Source: Polynucleobacter antarcticus
GTDB lineage: Bacteria; Pseudomonadota; Gammaproteobacteria; Burkholderiales; Burkholderiaceae
Length of the DNA stretch: 64,000 nucleotides
Reading direction: 5' to 3'
Assembly: GCF_013307245.1 (NCBI RefSeq)
Contig: NZ_CP028941.1
Location: 1,798,001-1,862,000, forward strand
Below, in pieces: positions 20,150-31,329 of the stretch (the first letter of the stretch is position 1; every line of letters starts with the position of its first letter). The notes under the pieces are model-generated. The model made no database searches, was not told the DNA's origin, and worked only from the letters and a program-made list of their open reading frames with translations. The position numbers and the translations under genes were made by a program.

Positions 20150-21760
20150 TTATTTTAGAGCTTTACTGGCTTTCTTGGGTTTGACATTACCGTCTTTTAG
20201 AGGGGCTTTATTCGCACTAGCTTCTAGTACAGGAGAGGTGGCTGCCTTCTTTTGAAAGACTGCCCCGAAGAAGCCATCTGTCCCATGAATATGAGGCCAT
20301 AGCTGCCACCATGGGTTATCGAGGCTGCAACCTAGAGGTAGGGCTTCTTTCGGGAACAGGGGCTTGAGTGCCTCTGCCGCGGGAACTGCTTCAAATTCCG
20401 GATGTTTAGCCAAAAAGTCTTCGGCAATCTGTTGATTCTCTTGCGGCAAAAGACTGCAAGTGGCGTAGACCAAGCGGCCACCCGGCTTTAATAAACGGCT
20501 GGCTGAAGCCAAGATATTCATCTGCTTCTGATTTAACTCTAGAACGCCCGTAGGTGTTTGACGCCATTTCAGATCGGGATTACGGCGTAAGGTTCCCATG
20601 CCAGTACAAGGGGCATCAACGAGTACCCGATCAATTTTGCCGGCAAGGCGCTTAATCTTCGAATCGTTTTCACTATCAATCCACACGGGATGCACATTAG
20701 ACAGGCCGCTACGGGCTTGCCTAGGCTTTAAATTAGCTAAGCGACGCTCTGATGTATCGAGTGCATACAAACGCCCTGTGGAGCGCATGATCGCTCCAAT
20801 GGCTAAAGTCTTACCACCAGCACCAGCACAAAAATCTACCACCATCTCGCCACGTTTGGGTGCAAGGAGGTAGGCCAACAACTGACTGCCCTCATCCTGA
20901 ACTTCAAACATTCCCGACTTAAAAGCCACCGTGTTTTGCAAAGCGGGCTTACCCATAATCCTTAAACCATCTGGGGCATAAGGAGTGGGAATTGCTTGAT
21001 AGCGACCGCCTAAAGCATTCATCTCCACCATCAACTGCTCGCGGGTAGTTTTCATGGTGTTGGCACGCAAATCCAATAGCGCTGGATGCATAAGTGATTT
21101 GGCTAATGCCTCTCGGGTCTCTTCTCCAGGGTATTTTCCAAAAGCATCCCATAACCATTCGGGTAAGTTATTGCGCACTAAAGGATTGAGAGTGCTTGAA
21201 TCAATCGTGGCAAAACGTTGCAGCCACTCATATTCACCAGTCTTGAGGACATGCGCTAAATCAGCAATGCCACTCTCTGCACGATTAGCAGAGCCTAGAC
21301 CTCCCTCTGTCAAAGCCGACAGCAAACCCAATAGGGCTAGTCGTCTTGCTTGTGAGCCTTCACCACTCACAGCAAATTGGGAGAACTCATTTTTACGGCG
21401 CAAGATCGCGAAAGCACTCTCCGCAATTAAGGCACGATCACGATTACCAAGTTGCGGCTCAGCCCTAAAATAACGACTCACTACACGATCTGCAGGCTGA
21501 TCAAAGGTCAGCAACTCTGGCAGTAAGCGCTCTAAATGAATCGCATGTTGCGGCAAAGCTTTTGCATTAGAAAAGTTTTTTTGTCCTTCAGGAGCAATGA
21601 TGTTGCCGCTGGCATTGCGACGCTCTGGACGACGTAAAGGATCTTTATTTTTTGTTGCGTAACTTTTTTGTGCACTTTTTTGTGTAGCTAGGCGAGGTCC
21701 GGCTTTAGATCGGGATGTAGGGCTGGCACTAGCACTTCGGGATGGACGTTCTTTACTCAT
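20150..21760 (-). CDS. rsmB: RsmB-family 16S rRNA (cytosine-5)-methyltransferase
   Basis: SAM-dependent rRNA m5C methyltransferase, 536 residues. The first 75 residues are basic and Ser/Thr-rich, a likely disordered extension. A NusB-like helical region follows, then the methyltransferase domain with the SAM motif DFCAGAGGKTLAIGA, the catalytic-loop PCTGMGTLRRNPDLKW and the second cysteine in YATCSLLPQEN. RsmB modifies C967 in E. coli; other Nop2/Sun members are possible. The ATG overlaps the purN stop as ATGA. Confidence 0.9.
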   Translation of the reverse strand: MSKERPSRSASASPTSRSKAGPRLATQKSAQKSYATKNKDPLRRPERRNASGNIIAPEGQKNFSNAKALPQHAIHLERLLPELLTFDQPADRVVSRYFRAEPQLGNRDRALIAESAFAILRRKNEFSQFAVSGEGSQARRLALLGLLSALTEGGLGSANRAESGIADLAHVLKTGEYEWLQRFATIDSSTLNPLVRNNLPEWLWDAFGKYPGEETREALAKSLMHPALLDLRANTMKTTREQLMVEMNALGGRYQAIPTPYAPDGLRIMGKPALQNTVAFKSGMFEVQDEGSQLLAYLLAPKRGEMVVDFCAGAGGKTLAIGAIMRSTGRLYALDTSERRLANLKPRQARSGLSNVHPVWIDSENDSKIKRLAGKIDRVLVDAPCTGMGTLRRNPDLKWRQTPTGVLELNQKQMNILASASRLLKPGGRLVYATCSLLPQENQQIAEDFLAKHPEFEAVPAAEALKPLFPKEALPLGCSLDNPWWQLWPHIHGTDGFFGAVFQKKAATSPVLEASANKAPLKDGNVKPKKASKALK

Positions 21761-22386
21761 AGTTTTATTAATTGCGACTCCGGGGGTTGAATCTGAACTT
21801 GATTACCTACTATTCGCAATCGTCCATCAAGAAACCATTTTACGGCCCGCGGGTAAATCTGATGCTCAGCCCCTAAAACACGGGCCGCTAGAGTATCCGC
21901 ATCATCCCCCGCAAGGACTGGAACGGAAGCCTGACAAATGATCGGCCCCTCATCCACGCCTTCAGTAACGAAATGGACGGTAGCCCCGTGCTCCTTCGCT
22001 TTAGCCTCTAAAGCACGCTCATGAGTATGCAAACCCGGGAAGGCTGGGAGTAAGGCAGGGTGGATATTAATCAGTCGCCCTTCAAAATGGCGAATAAATG
22101 CTGGGGTCAGAATTCTCATAAACCCCGCTAGAACAACTAAATCAGCTCCTAATTCATCGATTTTCTGAATTAAAGCAGTATCAAAGGACTCTCGGGTAGC
22201 ATGCTCCCGATGCTCAATGGCAAACGCAGGAATACCCTGGGAGCGAGCAAAATCAAGGCCTTTAGCGCCTGCATGGTTTGCAATCAGGCCTGTAAACGTG
22301 ACTGGCCAGTGCTCTTTTTGGGCTATTTTGACGATGGCCTCGAAATTCGATCCGCGGCCAGAGATTAAGGTGACGATAGAAGGCAT
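21757..22386 (-). CDS. purN: Phosphoribosylglycinamide formyltransferase
   Basis: Folate-dependent GAR transformylase of purine synthesis, 209 residues, matching E. coli PurN (212). It begins MPSIVTLISGRGSNFEAIV; the catalytic region INIHPALLPAFPGLHTH and VDEGPII are present, including the Asn-His pair and Asp. I reject the longer frame from 22599 because it runs back over ribF; the ATG at 22386 has TATATT 6 nt upstream and no Shine-Dalgarno. purM lies elsewhere in the window rather than beside purN. Confidence 0.96.
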   Translation of the reverse strand: MPSIVTLISGRGSNFEAIVKIAQKEHWPVTFTGLIANHAGAKGLDFARSQGIPAFAIEHREHATRESFDTALIQKIDELGADLVVLAGFMRILTPAFIRHFEGRLINIHPALLPAFPGLHTHERALEAKAKEHGATVHFVTEGVDEGPIICQASVPVLAGDDADTLAARVLGAEHQIYPRAVKWFLDGRLRIVGNQVQIQPPESQLIKL

Positions 22387-22392
22387 GCCCAC

Positions 22393-22400
22393 AATATAAT
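22393..22400. promoter_or_regulatory. Overlapping divergent -10 boxes for purN and ribF
   Basis: AATATAAT reads TATAAT on the + strand (22395-22400) toward ribF and TATATT on the - strand (22398-22393), 6 nt before the purN ATG. The ribF leader would be about 40 nt; the purN transcript would have none. No FMN riboswitch is seen in the short ribF leader. Confidence 0.5.
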
Positions 22401-22447
22401 TGATGGCTACCCTGAAAGCGACTAAGTGAACTGTAAATGAGTGTGAA

Positions 22448-23398
22448 GTGAACGTATTCCGAGGCCCAACCTCCTTTTCTGCAGGACCCGCTTGTGCCTT
22501 AAGCATCGGTAATTTCGATGGCGTGCACAGGGGACATCGCGCCCTGCTCAAAGACCTTAAGGAAGGTGCCCAGGCCAGAGGGTTAGTGAGTTGCGTCATG
22601 ACATTTGAGCCTCACCCTAAGGAATTCTTTTCCGCAGAGCAAGCGCCGCCCCGTATTCTGAACTTACGAGACAAGCTTGCTGCATTTGCAGATGTGGGAA
22701 TCGATCGCGTGGTGGTTGAGCATTTCAATGCGGCATTTGCTCGCCTCACTCCCGATGAATTTGTTTCTGAAATCATTGTGAAGCGTCTGCATGCGAAATG
22801 GATTTTGATCGGTGATGACTTTTGCTATGGCGCAAAACGCGCAGGTAATTTTTCAAGCCTCCAAGAAGCTGGTAAAAAATATGGGTTTGAAGTGTCTAGT
22901 ATTCAAACCATTGCAGATAATGGCAACCGCATCTCAAGCTCAGCACTGCGTGAAGCATTAGCAAATGGTCAGATGGATCAAGTCACTAAATTACTAGGGC
23001 GCCCCTACGGTATCTCTGGTCATGTAATCCACGGACAAAAATTAGGTCGCACCTTAGGCTTCCCCACTTTGAACTTAGCGGTCGCCAATCATTTACATCA
23101 CCGCAAGCCTGCAACGAGCGGCATCTTCACAGCACAGGTACTAGGCTTAGGTGACAAGCCATTACCTGCGGTTGCCAGTCTTGGTGTAAGGCCTACTGTG
23201 GAGGATGAAGGTCGTGTATTGCTAGAGACGCATATTTTTGATTACGATGCCGATGTCTACGGAAAAGTAATCACTGTCGAACTCTTAGAAAAAATTCGGG
23301 ACGAGGCAAAATATCCTGACCTCGAAACCCTTACTACAGCGATTGCATCTGATGCAGCGCATGCCAGAAATTATTTCCAGAAAAAAGCTTATGTCTGA
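22448..23398 (+). CDS. ribF: Bifunctional riboflavin kinase / FAD synthetase
   Basis: Converts riboflavin to FMN and FMN to FAD; 316 residues. The N-terminal adenylyltransferase domain has [14 protein letters not shown] and the IGDDFCYG segment; the C-terminal kinase domain has [28 protein letters not shown] sequence. The start is GTG 22448 with a weak Shine-Dalgarno. The ileS ATG lies inside the last codons of ribF (8-base overlap). ribF-ileS-lspA is the conserved proteobacterial order. Confidence 0.95.
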   Translation: MNVFRGPTSFSAGPACALSIGNFDGVHRGHRALLKDLKEGAQARGLVSCVMTFEPHPKEFFSAEQAPPRILNLRDKLAAFADVGIDRVVVEHFNAAFARLTPDEFVSEIIVKRLHAKWILIGDDFCYGAKRAGNFSSLQEAGKKYGFEVSSIQTIADNGNRISSSALREALANGQMDQVTKLLGRPYGISGHVIHGQKLGRTLGFPTLNLAVANHLHHRKPATSGIFTAQVLGLGDKPLPAVASLGVRPTVEDEGRVLLETHIFDYDADVYGKVITVELLEKIRDEAKYPDLETLTTAIASDAAHARNYFQKKAYV

Positions 23399-26264
23399 AA
23401 AAGAAAATTCATACCCCGTCAATCTTTTAGAGACATCTTTTCCGATGCGGGGAGATTTGCCCAAGCGCGAACCGCAATGGGTTGCGCAGTGGCAGAAAAA
23501 TAGACTCTACGAAAAGATTCGTGCAGCACATGCCCATCAACCCAAATTCATTTTGCATGATGGGCCTCCCTATGCAAACGGGGATATTCATATTGGACAT
23601 GCGGTCAATAAAATTCTCAAAGACATGATTGTGAAGTCCCGCTGGCTGATGGGCTTTGACGCTGTCTATGTGCCCGGCTGGGATTGCCACGGTATGCCTA
23701 TTGAGATTCAGATTGAGAAACAGTTCGGTAAAAATTTACCAACTGCAGAAGTACAAGCCAAGGCGCGAGCCTATGCTCAAGTCCAGATCGACAAGCAAAA
23801 GAAAGATTTTGAGCGCTTAGGTGTTTTAGGTGATTGGAATCACCCTTACCTCACTATGAACTTTCGCAATGAGGCCGATGAAATTCGTGCGCTTGGGAAG
23901 ATCTGGGAGAAGGGTTACGTCTTTCGCGGTTTGAAGCCAGTGAACTGGTGTTTCGATTGTGGTTCTGCCCTAGCCGAGGCTGAAGTGGAATACCAAGATA
24001 AGACTGATCCAACCGTGGATGTTGGCTTTGCATTTGATGACGCACAACGACCGCAGCTTGCCAAAGCATTCGGAATTTCTGAGCTCCCAGCAAAGCCTGG
24101 AATGATCGTGATCTGGACTACGACCCCTTGGACTATTCCTGCAAACCAAGCACTCAATGTGCACCCAGAGCTGACTTATGCCCTAGTGGATACAGGTGAT
24201 CAATTATTGATCCTGGCTCAAGACCGAGTTGAAACGTGTTTGACGGATTACGGTCTTCAAGGCAAGGTGATCGCGACTTGTATTGGTCAGCAATTAGCGA
24301 ATATCAGTTTTTGGCATCCCCTCGCTTCTTTAGATGATGGCTATAAACGTCTGTCCCCTATCTACCCAGCTGAGTATGTCACGCTCGATACCGGTACCGG
24401 TGTGGTGCACTCTGCTCCGGCTTATGGCGAGGAAGACTTTAAGTCTTGTAAAGCCAATAAGCTCGCTGACAAAGATATTCTTAATCCCGTCATGGGCAAT
24501 GGGGTCTATGCCTCTTGGCTGCCTTTATTCGCCAATGAATATATCTGGAAAGCCAATCCGAAGATTGTGGAAGCCATGCGCACAGCGGGCAGCTTACTAA
24601 GAGATCAGACCTATACCCACTCCTACATGCATTGCTGGCGCCATAAGTCGCCGATTATTTATCGCGCTACCTCGCAATGGTTTGCCAGCATGGATAAAAA
24701 ACCATCGGATGGTAAAGACAGCTTACGCAACACCGCTTTAGCAGGCATCGAGGCTACGGAATTCTTCCCTGCTTGGGGTAAGCAACGCTTACACAGCATG
24801 ATTGCCAATCGTCCTGATTGGACTTTGTCACGGCAGCGCCAATGGGGCGTCCCTATGGCGTTCTTTGTCCATAAAGAAAGCGGTGAACCCCATCCACGCA
24901 CAGTTGAGCTGCTAGAAGAAATCGCAAAGCGGGTTGAAAAAGAAGGTATTGAGGCTTGGCAGAAGCTAGAAGTCTCTGAGCTACTGGGTGATGAAGCCGC
25001 ACAATATGAAAAGAATCGCGACACCCTCGATGTGTGGTTCGATTCTGGAACGACGCACTGGCATGTGATTCGTGGATCCCATCGTGATCAACTCTATCGT
25101 CCTGAATTCGAATCAAGAGATGGTCGCTTAGCAGATTTATATTTAGAGGGGTCAGATCAACATCGTGGCTGGTTCCACTCTTCTTTACTTACAGGTGCCA
25201 TGCTGGATGGCAAGCCGCCTTATAAGGCACTGCTGACCCATGGTTTTACTGTCGATGGCCAAGGCCGCAAGATGAGTAAGTCGGTAGGTAACGTGGTAGC
25301 CCCCCAACAAGTTGCTGATAAGTTAGGTGCAGAAATTATTCGCCTCTGGGTTGCTTCTACGGATTACTCCAGCGAGATGACGATCTCAGATGAGATTCTC
25401 AAGCGGGTTACTGAAAGCTATCGTCGCATTCGTAATACCTTGCGTTTCTTGTTGGCAAACTTGTCTGACTTTGATCCCAGCAAACATGCGATGCCTACAA
25501 GTGAATGGCTCGAGATTGATCGCTATGCAGTCGCTCTTGCCAGTCAATTGCAAGATGAAATACAAGCCCATTACCAAGTTTATGAATTCCAACCCGCAGT
25601 AGTGAAGATGCTGGGCTTCTGTTCAGAGGATCTGGGGGGCTTTTACTTAGACATTCTCAAAGATCGCCTGTATACCAGCGCACCAGATTCTAAAGAGCGT
25701 CGTGCAGCACAAAATGCGCTGTTCCACATCACCCGCAATCTACTGAAATGGATTGCACCCTTTCTGTCCTTTACTGCAGAAGAAGCTTGGCACGCATTAC
25801 CGCATGGCACAAAAGATAATTCCGATTCACAAGCTACTGAATCGATCTTCATGGAGGCGTTTGGCACTTTCCCAGAAATCACACACGCTACAGAACTCCT
25901 TGACAAATGGAATCGCATTCGGGAAATCCGCTCTGAAGTCACTAAAGCTATTGAACTTGAGCGTGAAGCCGGCCATGTGGGCTCATCCTTGCAAGCTGAA
26001 CTCACCATCAAATTGGGAGATACCGATTTTGCTATTCTTCACTCCCTTGAAGATGACCTCCGCTTTGTCACCATCACCTCGAGTGCCAATATTGAACTCT
26101 CCAAGGATGGTTTAGGAGTACTTGTACGTGGCAGTCAATATAAGAAATGTGGTCGTTGCTGGCACCATACCCAAGATGTTGGTGCTCATGCTGAGCATCC
26201 AGAATTATGTGGTCGCTGTATCAGCAATCTCTTCGGTAATGGCGAAGTTCGCCTGTTTGCCTAA
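23391..26264 (+). CDS. ileS: Isoleucyl-tRNA synthetase
   Basis: Class Ia synthetase for isoleucine, 957 residues from ATG 23391. HIGH is at residues 67-70 ([12 protein letters not shown]), KMSKS at 627-631, and the C-terminal zinc site is visible as KKCGRCWHH ... [11 protein letters not shown] with four cysteines. The editing domain lies between the two class I motifs. ATG 23391 overlaps the ribF end; frames starting further upstream lie inside ribF and are not credible. lspA follows by 12 bases. Confidence 0.97.
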   Translation: MSEKENSYPVNLLETSFPMRGDLPKREPQWVAQWQKNRLYEKIRAAHAHQPKFILHDGPPYANGDIHIGHAVNKILKDMIVKSRWLMGFDAVYVPGWDCHGMPIEIQIEKQFGKNLPTAEVQAKARAYAQVQIDKQKKDFERLGVLGDWNHPYLTMNFRNEADEIRALGKIWEKGYVFRGLKPVNWCFDCGSALAEAEVEYQDKTDPTVDVGFAFDDAQRPQLAKAFGISELPAKPGMIVIWTTTPWTIPANQALNVHPELTYALVDTGDQLLILAQDRVETCLTDYGLQGKVIATCIGQQLANISFWHPLASLDDGYKRLSPIYPAEYVTLDTGTGVVHSAPAYGEEDFKSCKANKLADKDILNPVMGNGVYASWLPLFANEYIWKANPKIVEAMRTAGSLLRDQTYTHSYMHCWRHKSPIIYRATSQWFASMDKKPSDGKDSLRNTALAGIEATEFFPAWGKQRLHSMIANRPDWTLSRQRQWGVPMAFFVHKESGEPHPRTVELLEEIAKRVEKEGIEAWQKLEVSELLGDEAAQYEKNRDTLDVWFDSGTTHWHVIRGSHRDQLYRPEFESRDGRLADLYLEGSDQHRGWFHSSLLTGAMLDGKPPYKALLTHGFTVDGQGRKMSKSVGNVVAPQQVADKLGAEIIRLWVASTDYSSEMTISDEILKRVTESYRRIRNTLRFLLANLSDFDPSKHAMPTSEWLEIDRYAVALASQLQDEIQAHYQVYEFQPAVVKMLGFCSEDLGGFYLDILKDRLYTSAPDSKERRAAQNALFHITRNLLKWIAPFLSFTAEEAWHALPHGTKDNSDSQATESIFMEAFGTFPEITHATELLDKWNRIREIRSEVTKAIELEREAGHVGSSLQAELTIKLGDTDFAILHSLEDDLRFVTITSSANIELSKDGLGVLVRGSQYKKCGRCWHHTQDVGAHAEHPELCGRCISNLFGNGEVRLFA

Positions 26265-26276
26265 GGCAATAGCATC

Positions 26277-26765
26277 ATGAGACTGTCTTTCTTACGCTGC
26301 CTAGCCATTGCCGTGATCGTGCTTTTGCTTGACCAGCTGACCAAGTGGTCTGCATTAAGCAATTTGCAACTGGGGGTCCCTCAGGAAGTATTGCCTTTCC
26401 TAAACTGGCGCTTACTGTTTAATCCTGGAGCAGCATTTTCATTCTTGGCAGATAGCTCTGGTTGGCAACGCTGGTTCTTTACTATTCTGGGGCTTGGTGC
26501 ATCGACCTACATCATCTGGCTTCTCAAAACGAGTCAAGGCGACAAGCTACTGTGCTGGGCCTTAAGCCTCATTCTGGGTGGTGCCATCGGTAATGTACTC
26601 GATCGCATCATGTATGGAGCTGTTGTCGACTTTATCGATCTGCATTACGCCAATTGGCACTGGCCAGCATTTAATATTGCCGATAGCGCTATCTGCATTG
26701 GGGCTGCCCTCATTATTTGGGGTGAGCTACGCCGATCATTTGGCAAATCCACCCAATCCCGTTAA
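26277..26765 (+). CDS. lspA: Lipoprotein signal peptidase
   Basis: Signal peptidase II (162 residues), an inner-membrane aspartyl protease that removes lipoprotein signal peptides. Four hydrophobic helices. Family motifs DQLTKW, NPGAAFSFLAD, GGAIGNVLDRI, VVDFID and FNIADSAICIG are present; the catalytic aspartates lie in VVDFID and NIADS. It follows ileS closely and precedes coaBC by 9 bases in a five-gene unit. Confidence 0.97.
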   Translation: MRLSFLRCLAIAVIVLLLDQLTKWSALSNLQLGVPQEVLPFLNWRLLFNPGAAFSFLADSSGWQRWFFTILGLGASTYIIWLLKTSQGDKLLCWALSLILGGAIGNVLDRIMYGAVVDFIDLHYANWHWPAFNIADSAICIGAALIIWGELRRSFGKSTQSR

Positions 26766-26774
26766 GCTGGCGCC

Positions 26775-27986
26775 ATGCAATCACTTCTGAAGAAAAAAAT
26801 CATTCTCGGCATCTCTGGTGGTATTGCAGCCTATAAGTCGGCTGAGCTAGCGCGCCTTTTAATCCAAGAGGGGGCGAGTGTTCAAGTGGTCATGACACAA
26901 GCTGCTCAGCAGTTTGTGACGCCTGTCACCATGCAAGCACTGACGGGCAATCCGGTTTATACCAGCCAGTGGGATAGCAGTATTCCGAATAACATGGCGC
27001 ATATTGAACTATCCAGATCTGCTGATGCAATTTTGATTGCTCCCACTAGTGCAGACCTCATGGCTAAATTATCTTTAGGCCTAGCGGATGACTTACTCAC
27101 AACGCTCTGCCTTGCGAGAGATTGCCCACTCCTACTTTCTCCAGCAATGAACAAACAAATGTGGGAGCATGCCGCTACGCAAAGAAGTGCGCAGCGCCTC
27201 TTAACGGATGGCGTTGCAGTGTTAGGCCCAGCAAGTGGTGTTCAGGCTTGTGGTGAAGTCGGTTTTGGCCGCATGCTGGAGCCCGCAGAAATTACCGAGC
27301 AATTGATTGCTTTCTTTCAGAAAAAAATCTTAGCGGGTAAAAGAGTATTGATTACTGCTGGCCCTACTTTTGAAGCAATAGATCCTGTCCGCGGTATTAC
27401 GAATCGCAGTTCTGGCAAGATGGGCTTTGCAATCGCCCGCGCCGCAATAGAGGCTGGTGCTCAGGTCCATTTAATAGCAGGCCCCTGTGATTTAGTGACA
27501 CCGCTTGCAGCCACTGGCAACATTATTCGCACCGATGTAGTCAGCGCTAAAGAAATGCATGCAGCAACCCTCAAAGAGCATGATTACGATATCTTCTTCG
27601 CCGTTGCGGCAGTCGCAGATTGGGCTATTACAAAACCTGCAAAAGAAAAGATAAAGCGTCAAGGTAATCAGGCGCCCGCACTAGAGTTCACAGCGAACCC
27701 AGATATTTTGTTAGATGTTGCAAAAACAGTTAAAACCAAGGCCGGGAAACCCTATCCCTACTGCGTTGGTTTTGCAGCCGAATCTACCGACTTACAGGCT
27801 CATGCACAAGAGAAGCGCAAGCGTAAGGGTATCCCCATGATTGTGGGCAATATTGCGCCAAATACTTTTGATAGTGATCTCAATCAATTACTCGTCATAG
27901 ATGAGAATGGCAATAAGAAAATGCCTCAAGCTGAAAAGCTACAACTTGCACGCCAACTCATTCAACTCGTCGCCAAGAAAATTTAA
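26775..27986 (+). CDS. coaBC: Bifunctional phosphopantothenoylcysteine decarboxylase / phosphopantothenate-cysteine ligase
   Basis: Two consecutive steps of coenzyme A synthesis in one 403-residue protein. The N-terminal CoaC flavoprotein has [30 protein letters not shown] and the active-site region [13 protein letters not shown]. The C-terminal CoaB half starts at about residue 190 with [19 protein letters not shown] and [10 protein letters not shown]. It sits between lspA and dut; dfp-dut is also adjacent in E. coli. TAAGCT, which includes the lspA stop, lies 6 nt before the ATG, so a separate leaderless start is possible but weakly supported. Confidence 0.96.
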   Translation: MQSLLKKKIILGISGGIAAYKSAELARLLIQEGASVQVVMTQAAQQFVTPVTMQALTGNPVYTSQWDSSIPNNMAHIELSRSADAILIAPTSADLMAKLSLGLADDLLTTLCLARDCPLLLSPAMNKQMWEHAATQRSAQRLLTDGVAVLGPASGVQACGEVGFGRMLEPAEITEQLIAFFQKKILAGKRVLITAGPTFEAIDPVRGITNRSSGKMGFAIARAAIEAGAQVHLIAGPCDLVTPLAATGNIIRTDVVSAKEMHAATLKEHDYDIFFAVAAVADWAITKPAKEKIKRQGNQAPALEFTANPDILLDVAKTVKTKAGKPYPYCVGFAAESTDLQAHAQEKRKRKGIPMIVGNIAPNTFDSDLNQLLVIDENGNKKMPQAEKLQLARQLIQLVAKKI

Positions 27987-28004
27987 CTTGCCTTAGGAAA
28001 TACG

Positions 28005-28454
28005 ATGCAATCACTTCAGGTCAAAATTCTCGATGAACGCATGCGTACTCAGTTGCCTGCTTATGGCACACCTGGCAGTGCAGGCTTAGATTTACGGGCA
28101 TGTATTGATGAGGTTATCGACATTGCTCCGGGCCAAACGGTACTAGTTCCGACTGGGTTGGCAATTTATGTTGAAGATCCTCGCTATGCAGCCTTCATCC
28201 TGCCGCGTTCTGGCCTTGGCCACAAGCATGGCATTGTGCTGGGCAACCTAGTAGGACTCATAGACTCCGATTACCAAGGTCAGTTAATGGTGAGCACCTG
28301 GAATCGCGGAAGCGCTTCCTTCAAGCTCGAGCCGATGGAACGTTTAGCGCAATTGGTCGTCATGCCCATTATTCAGGTGGAGCTCAAGGTAGTAGAAGAA
28401 TTCAGTGAAAGTAGTCGAGGAACAGGTGGCTTTGGAAGTACCGGGCGTGGCTAA
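28005..28454 (+). CDS. dut: dUTP diphosphatase
   Basis: Trimeric dUTPase (149 residues) that hydrolyses dUTP to dUMP and keeps uracil out of DNA. Motifs: [10 protein letters not shown] near the N-terminus, [22 protein letters not shown] with the catalytic Asp, and the C-terminal [10 protein letters not shown] that closes over the active site. AGGAA 9-13 nt upstream acts as ribosome binding site. It ends the ribF-ileS-lspA-coaBC-dut run at a strong terminator. Confidence 0.97.
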   Translation: MQSLQVKILDERMRTQLPAYGTPGSAGLDLRACIDEVIDIAPGQTVLVPTGLAIYVEDPRYAAFILPRSGLGHKHGIVLGNLVGLIDSDYQGQLMVSTWNRGSASFKLEPMERLAQLVVMPIIQVELKVVEEFSESSRGTGGFGSTGRG

Positions 28455-28472
28455 GAATACAAATCACCAATT

Positions 28473-28498
28473 AAAAAAGCACCCGCGGGTGCTTTTTT
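28473..28498. terminator. Bidirectional terminator between dut and clpA
   Basis: A perfect 26-nt palindrome with an A6 run on the left, a GCACCC/GGGTGC core, and a T6 run on the right. It sits between the convergent dut and clpA genes and can end both transcripts. Confidence 0.93.
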
Positions 28499-28533
28499 AA
28501 CGTGGATACACTCACAGACTACTGAGGAACGAA

Positions 28534-30840
28534 TTAGGTTTCCTCAACAGGCGCTGGTTTGATCTTCGGTGCCTTACCTACTGGTGCGGGGGCATCGAAC
28601 TCTAATTGCACTTTACCGTCTGCATCAATATCTACCGCAACATGTCCGCCTTGTGCCAATCGTCCAAAAAGCAGTTCATCAGCAAGCGCTTTACGAACAG
28701 TATCTTGAATGATGCGCTGCATTGGTCTTGCGCCCATTAATGGATCAAAGCCATGCTTTGCTAAATGTGCACGCAGTGCTGGGCTAAATGTGGCATCCAC
28801 TTTCTTTTCATGCAACTGCTCTTCAAGCTGCATCAAGAACTTATCAGCTACCCGCATGATCACAGATTCATCCAATGCCTTGAAGGAAACGATCGCATCT
28901 AAACGATTGCGGAACTCCGGCGTGAAGAACTTCTTAATGTCTGCCATTTCATCACCAGACTCACGTGCATTAGTGAATCCGATGATAGATTTCTGCATCG
29001 CTTCAGCACCTGCATTGGTTGTCATGATGATGATTACATTTCGGAAATCCGTCTTCCGACCGTTGTTATCCGTAAGCGTGCCGTGATCCATGACTTGCAA
29101 CAGAATATTGAAGATGTCGGGGTGGGCTTTTTCTATCTCATCAAGCAAGAGCACACAATGCGGCTTCTTATTGACACCCTCAGTGAGTAGGCCGCCTTGA
29201 TCAAAACCCACATAGCCTGGAGGAGCACCAATCAAACGGCTCACCGCATGACGCTCCATGTACTCAGACATATCAAAACGCAATAGGTCAATGCCTAGAA
29301 TGTAGGCTAATTGCTTAGCAACTTCCGTCTTGCCAACCCCTGTAGGACCGGAGAATAAGAATGAACCAATCGGCCTATCTACCTTACCTAAACCAGCACG
29401 CGTCATTTTAATGGCACTGGCTAAGACCTCAATGGCGGGATCTTGACCAAATACCACGCTCTTAATATCGCGATCTAAAGTTTGCAGCTTACTGCGGTCA
29501 TCTATTGAGACTGACTGTGGCGGTATACGTGCAATCTTGGCAACAATCTCTTCAATCTCTTGTCGACCAATGGTTTTTTTCTGCTTAGACTTTGGCAAGA
29601 TGCGTTGTGCAGCACCCGCCTCATCAATCACATCAATCGCCTTATCCGGCAAATGCCGATCATTGATGTAGCGTGATGACAGCTCGGCAGCAGCCACTAA
29701 AGCAGCTGAAGCGTATTTAACACTGTGGTGCTCTTCAAAGCGGGACTTCAAACCGCGCAGAATTTGCACAGTTTGATCTACGGTAGGCTCAACGACATCG
29801 ACCTTCTGAAAGCGCCGCGATAAAGCAGCATCTTTTTCAAAAATTCCCCGGTACTCCGTAAAGGTAGTTGCACCAATACATTTGAGCTGACCATTTGAAA
29901 GCGCAGGCTTGAGCAAATTACTCGCGTCTAAGGTGCCGCCTGAGGCAGCACCTGCACCAATTAAAGTATGGATCTCATCGATGAACAAGACGCCATTGGG
30001 ATTATCTTTTAATGACTTCAAGACCCCTTTTAAGCGCTGCTCAAAGTCACCACGATATTTAGTACCTGCCAATAGTGCGCCCATATCCAGTGAATAGACC
30101 GTTGCTTCGGCCAAAATATCTGGGACATCTTTTTGCACAATGCGCCATGCCAAGCCTTCAGCAATCGCTGTCTTTCCTACACCTGCCTCACCAACGAGTA
30201 AGGGATTATTTTTACGCCGACGGCAAAGTATCTGAATCACCCGCTCCACTTCGCTCTCGCGACCAATCAGCGGATCAATCTTGCCTTGCTTAGCCATCAG
30301 GTTGAGATTCTGGGTGTATTGCTCAAGTGGGCTTTCTTTACCACCAGCTGCGGCCTCTTCGGTCTCAGGCGTTGCATCTGCGGGCTTAGCATTCTCGGTC
30401 TGATCTTTACGTACACCGTGGCTAATGAAATTGACTACATCTAAACGAGTAACACCCTGCTGCTGCAGAAAGTACACTGCATGCGAATCTTTTTCACCAA
30501 AGATGGCAACTAGCACATTGGCGCCCGTCACTTCTTTCTTGCCGCTGGAGGTGGACTGCACGTGCATGATGGCACGCTGGATTACGCGCTGGAAACCTAG
30601 AGTAGGTTGAGTATCTACTTCATCATTGCCTGGCACCACAGGCGTATTGTCATTAATAAAATTTTTCAGTTGTGTGCGAAGTTCGGCGATATTCACCGCG
30701 CAGGCTTTGAGGACCTCCACTGCTGTAGCGTTATCTAGCAGCGATGCTAGCAAATGCTCTACCGTAATGAACTCATGGCGCGAGGCTCTCGCGTCCACAA
30801 ACGCCATATGCAAACTCACTTCTAATTCTTGGGCAATCAT
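28534..30840 (-). CDS. clpA: ATP-dependent Clp protease ATP-binding subunit ClpA
   Basis: AAA+ unfoldase that feeds substrates to ClpP, 768 residues from ATG 30840. The N-terminal Clp repeat domain is followed by two AAA+ modules with Walker A lysines at K223 (GEAGVGKT) and K504 (GPTGVGKTE). An acidic Glu/Ala-rich linker lies near residue 160. The start at 30840 is favoured by GGAGGA directly upstream and by an ATGA overlap with the clpS stop; an ATG six codons earlier lies before that ribosome binding site. The C-terminal tail is Pro/Ala/Lys-rich. Confidence 0.96.
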   Translation of the reverse strand: MIAQELEVSLHMAFVDARASRHEFITVEHLLASLLDNATAVEVLKACAVNIAELRTQLKNFINDNTPVVPGNDEVDTQPTLGFQRVIQRAIMHVQSTSSGKKEVTGANVLVAIFGEKDSHAVYFLQQQGVTRLDVVNFISHGVRKDQTENAKPADATPETEEAAAGGKESPLEQYTQNLNLMAKQGKIDPLIGRESEVERVIQILCRRRKNNPLLVGEAGVGKTAIAEGLAWRIVQKDVPDILAEATVYSLDMGALLAGTKYRGDFEQRLKGVLKSLKDNPNGVLFIDEIHTLIGAGAASGGTLDASNLLKPALSNGQLKCIGATTFTEYRGIFEKDAALSRRFQKVDVVEPTVDQTVQILRGLKSRFEEHHSVKYASAALVAAAELSSRYINDRHLPDKAIDVIDEAGAAQRILPKSKQKKTIGRQEIEEIVAKIARIPPQSVSIDDRSKLQTLDRDIKSVVFGQDPAIEVLASAIKMTRAGLGKVDRPIGSFLFSGPTGVGKTEVAKQLAYILGIDLLRFDMSEYMERHAVSRLIGAPPGYVGFDQGGLLTEGVNKKPHCVLLLDEIEKAHPDIFNILLQVMDHGTLTDNNGRKTDFRNVIIIMTTNAGAEAMQKSIIGFTNARESGDEMADIKKFFTPEFRNRLDAIVSFKALDESVIMRVADKFLMQLEEQLHEKKVDATFSPALRAHLAKHGFDPLMGARPMQRIIQDTVRKALADELLFGRLAQGGHVAVDIDADGKVQLEFDAPAPVGKAPKIKPAPVEET

Positions 30841-31184
30841 GCTTCCTCCATAGTGCACTGTAATGGGTGACCCGCTTCACGGGATAGTTCAACAACTTGA
30901 TGCACTTTCGTTGCCGCAACGTCCCGCGTGAAAATACCGCAAACGCCTTTACCAACCAAATGAACCTGCAACATGATGCGTGTTGCCGTCTCATGGTCCT
31001 TCTTAAAATACTCTTGAATTACCATCACCACAAACTCCATAGGGGTGTAATCGTCATTCAATAGTAAAACTTTATACATGGAAGGTGTTTTTACTTTCTC
31101 GGCTTGCTTCTCGAGAAGAATCGTGTCTTCAATGTGGGGGTTATTAGGGCTACTAACCGTAGGGGTTTTCGTTGTACGACTCAT
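30837..31184 (-). CDS. clpS: ATP-dependent Clp protease adaptor ClpS
   Basis: N-end rule adaptor that delivers substrates to ClpA; 115 residues from ATG 31184. Family segments: [34 protein letters not shown] and a C-terminal AREAGHPL-type tail (here [15 protein letters not shown]). The first 35 residues are the usual variable extension. Earlier in-frame starts at 31193 and 31202 are possible, but TAGAAT lies 7 nt before ATG 31184. clpA overlaps the stop codon. The cold-shock gene diverges from it, as cspD does from clpSA in E. coli. Confidence 0.93.
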   Translation of the reverse strand: MSRTTKTPTVSSPNNPHIEDTILLEKQAEKVKTPSMYKVLLLNDDYTPMEFVVMVIQEYFKKDHETATRIMLQVHLVGKGVCGIFTRDVAATKVHQVVELSREAGHPLQCTMEEA

Positions 31185-31191
31185 AAGAAGC

Positions 31192-31239
31192 ATTCTAAAC
31201 ACAGATATCTAAACGGGGATTTAAAGCCCTTGTTGCAAA
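31192..31239 (-). promoter_or_regulatory. clpS promoter region: -10 box near the ATG and a weak sigma-32-like site
   Basis: TAGAAT at 31197-31192 lies 7 nt before the ATG at 31184. Further upstream TTTGCAA (31239-31233), 14 nt, CCCCGTTTA (31218-31210) resembles a sigma-32 promoter with two mismatches in the -35 part. Either could be used; neither is certain. The rest of the 284-base clpS to cold-shock gap holds the cold-shock gene promoter and leader, plus an AAATGCC/GGCATTT inverted repeat near 31251-31280. Confidence 0.35.
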
Positions 31240-31329
31240 AAACCATCAATAAATGCCTATTAAAGACATATTGGGGCATTTTTCCTTATAAAAAGGGGGG
31301 CTCAACCCGAACTATCTTCACTAGACCCC

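Noticed and set aside
22401-22447. FMN riboswitch before ribF
   Set aside because: The leader is only about 40 nt, too short for the conserved RFN structure.
22387-22599. N-terminal extension of purN to 22599
   Set aside because: It would overlap ribF and the shared promoter; PurN homologues begin at the MPSIVTLISGRGS segment.
31251-31280. AAATGCC/GGCATTT inverted repeat near the clpS and cold-shock promoters
   Set aside because: Large loop and no gene that it could terminate; probably chance.
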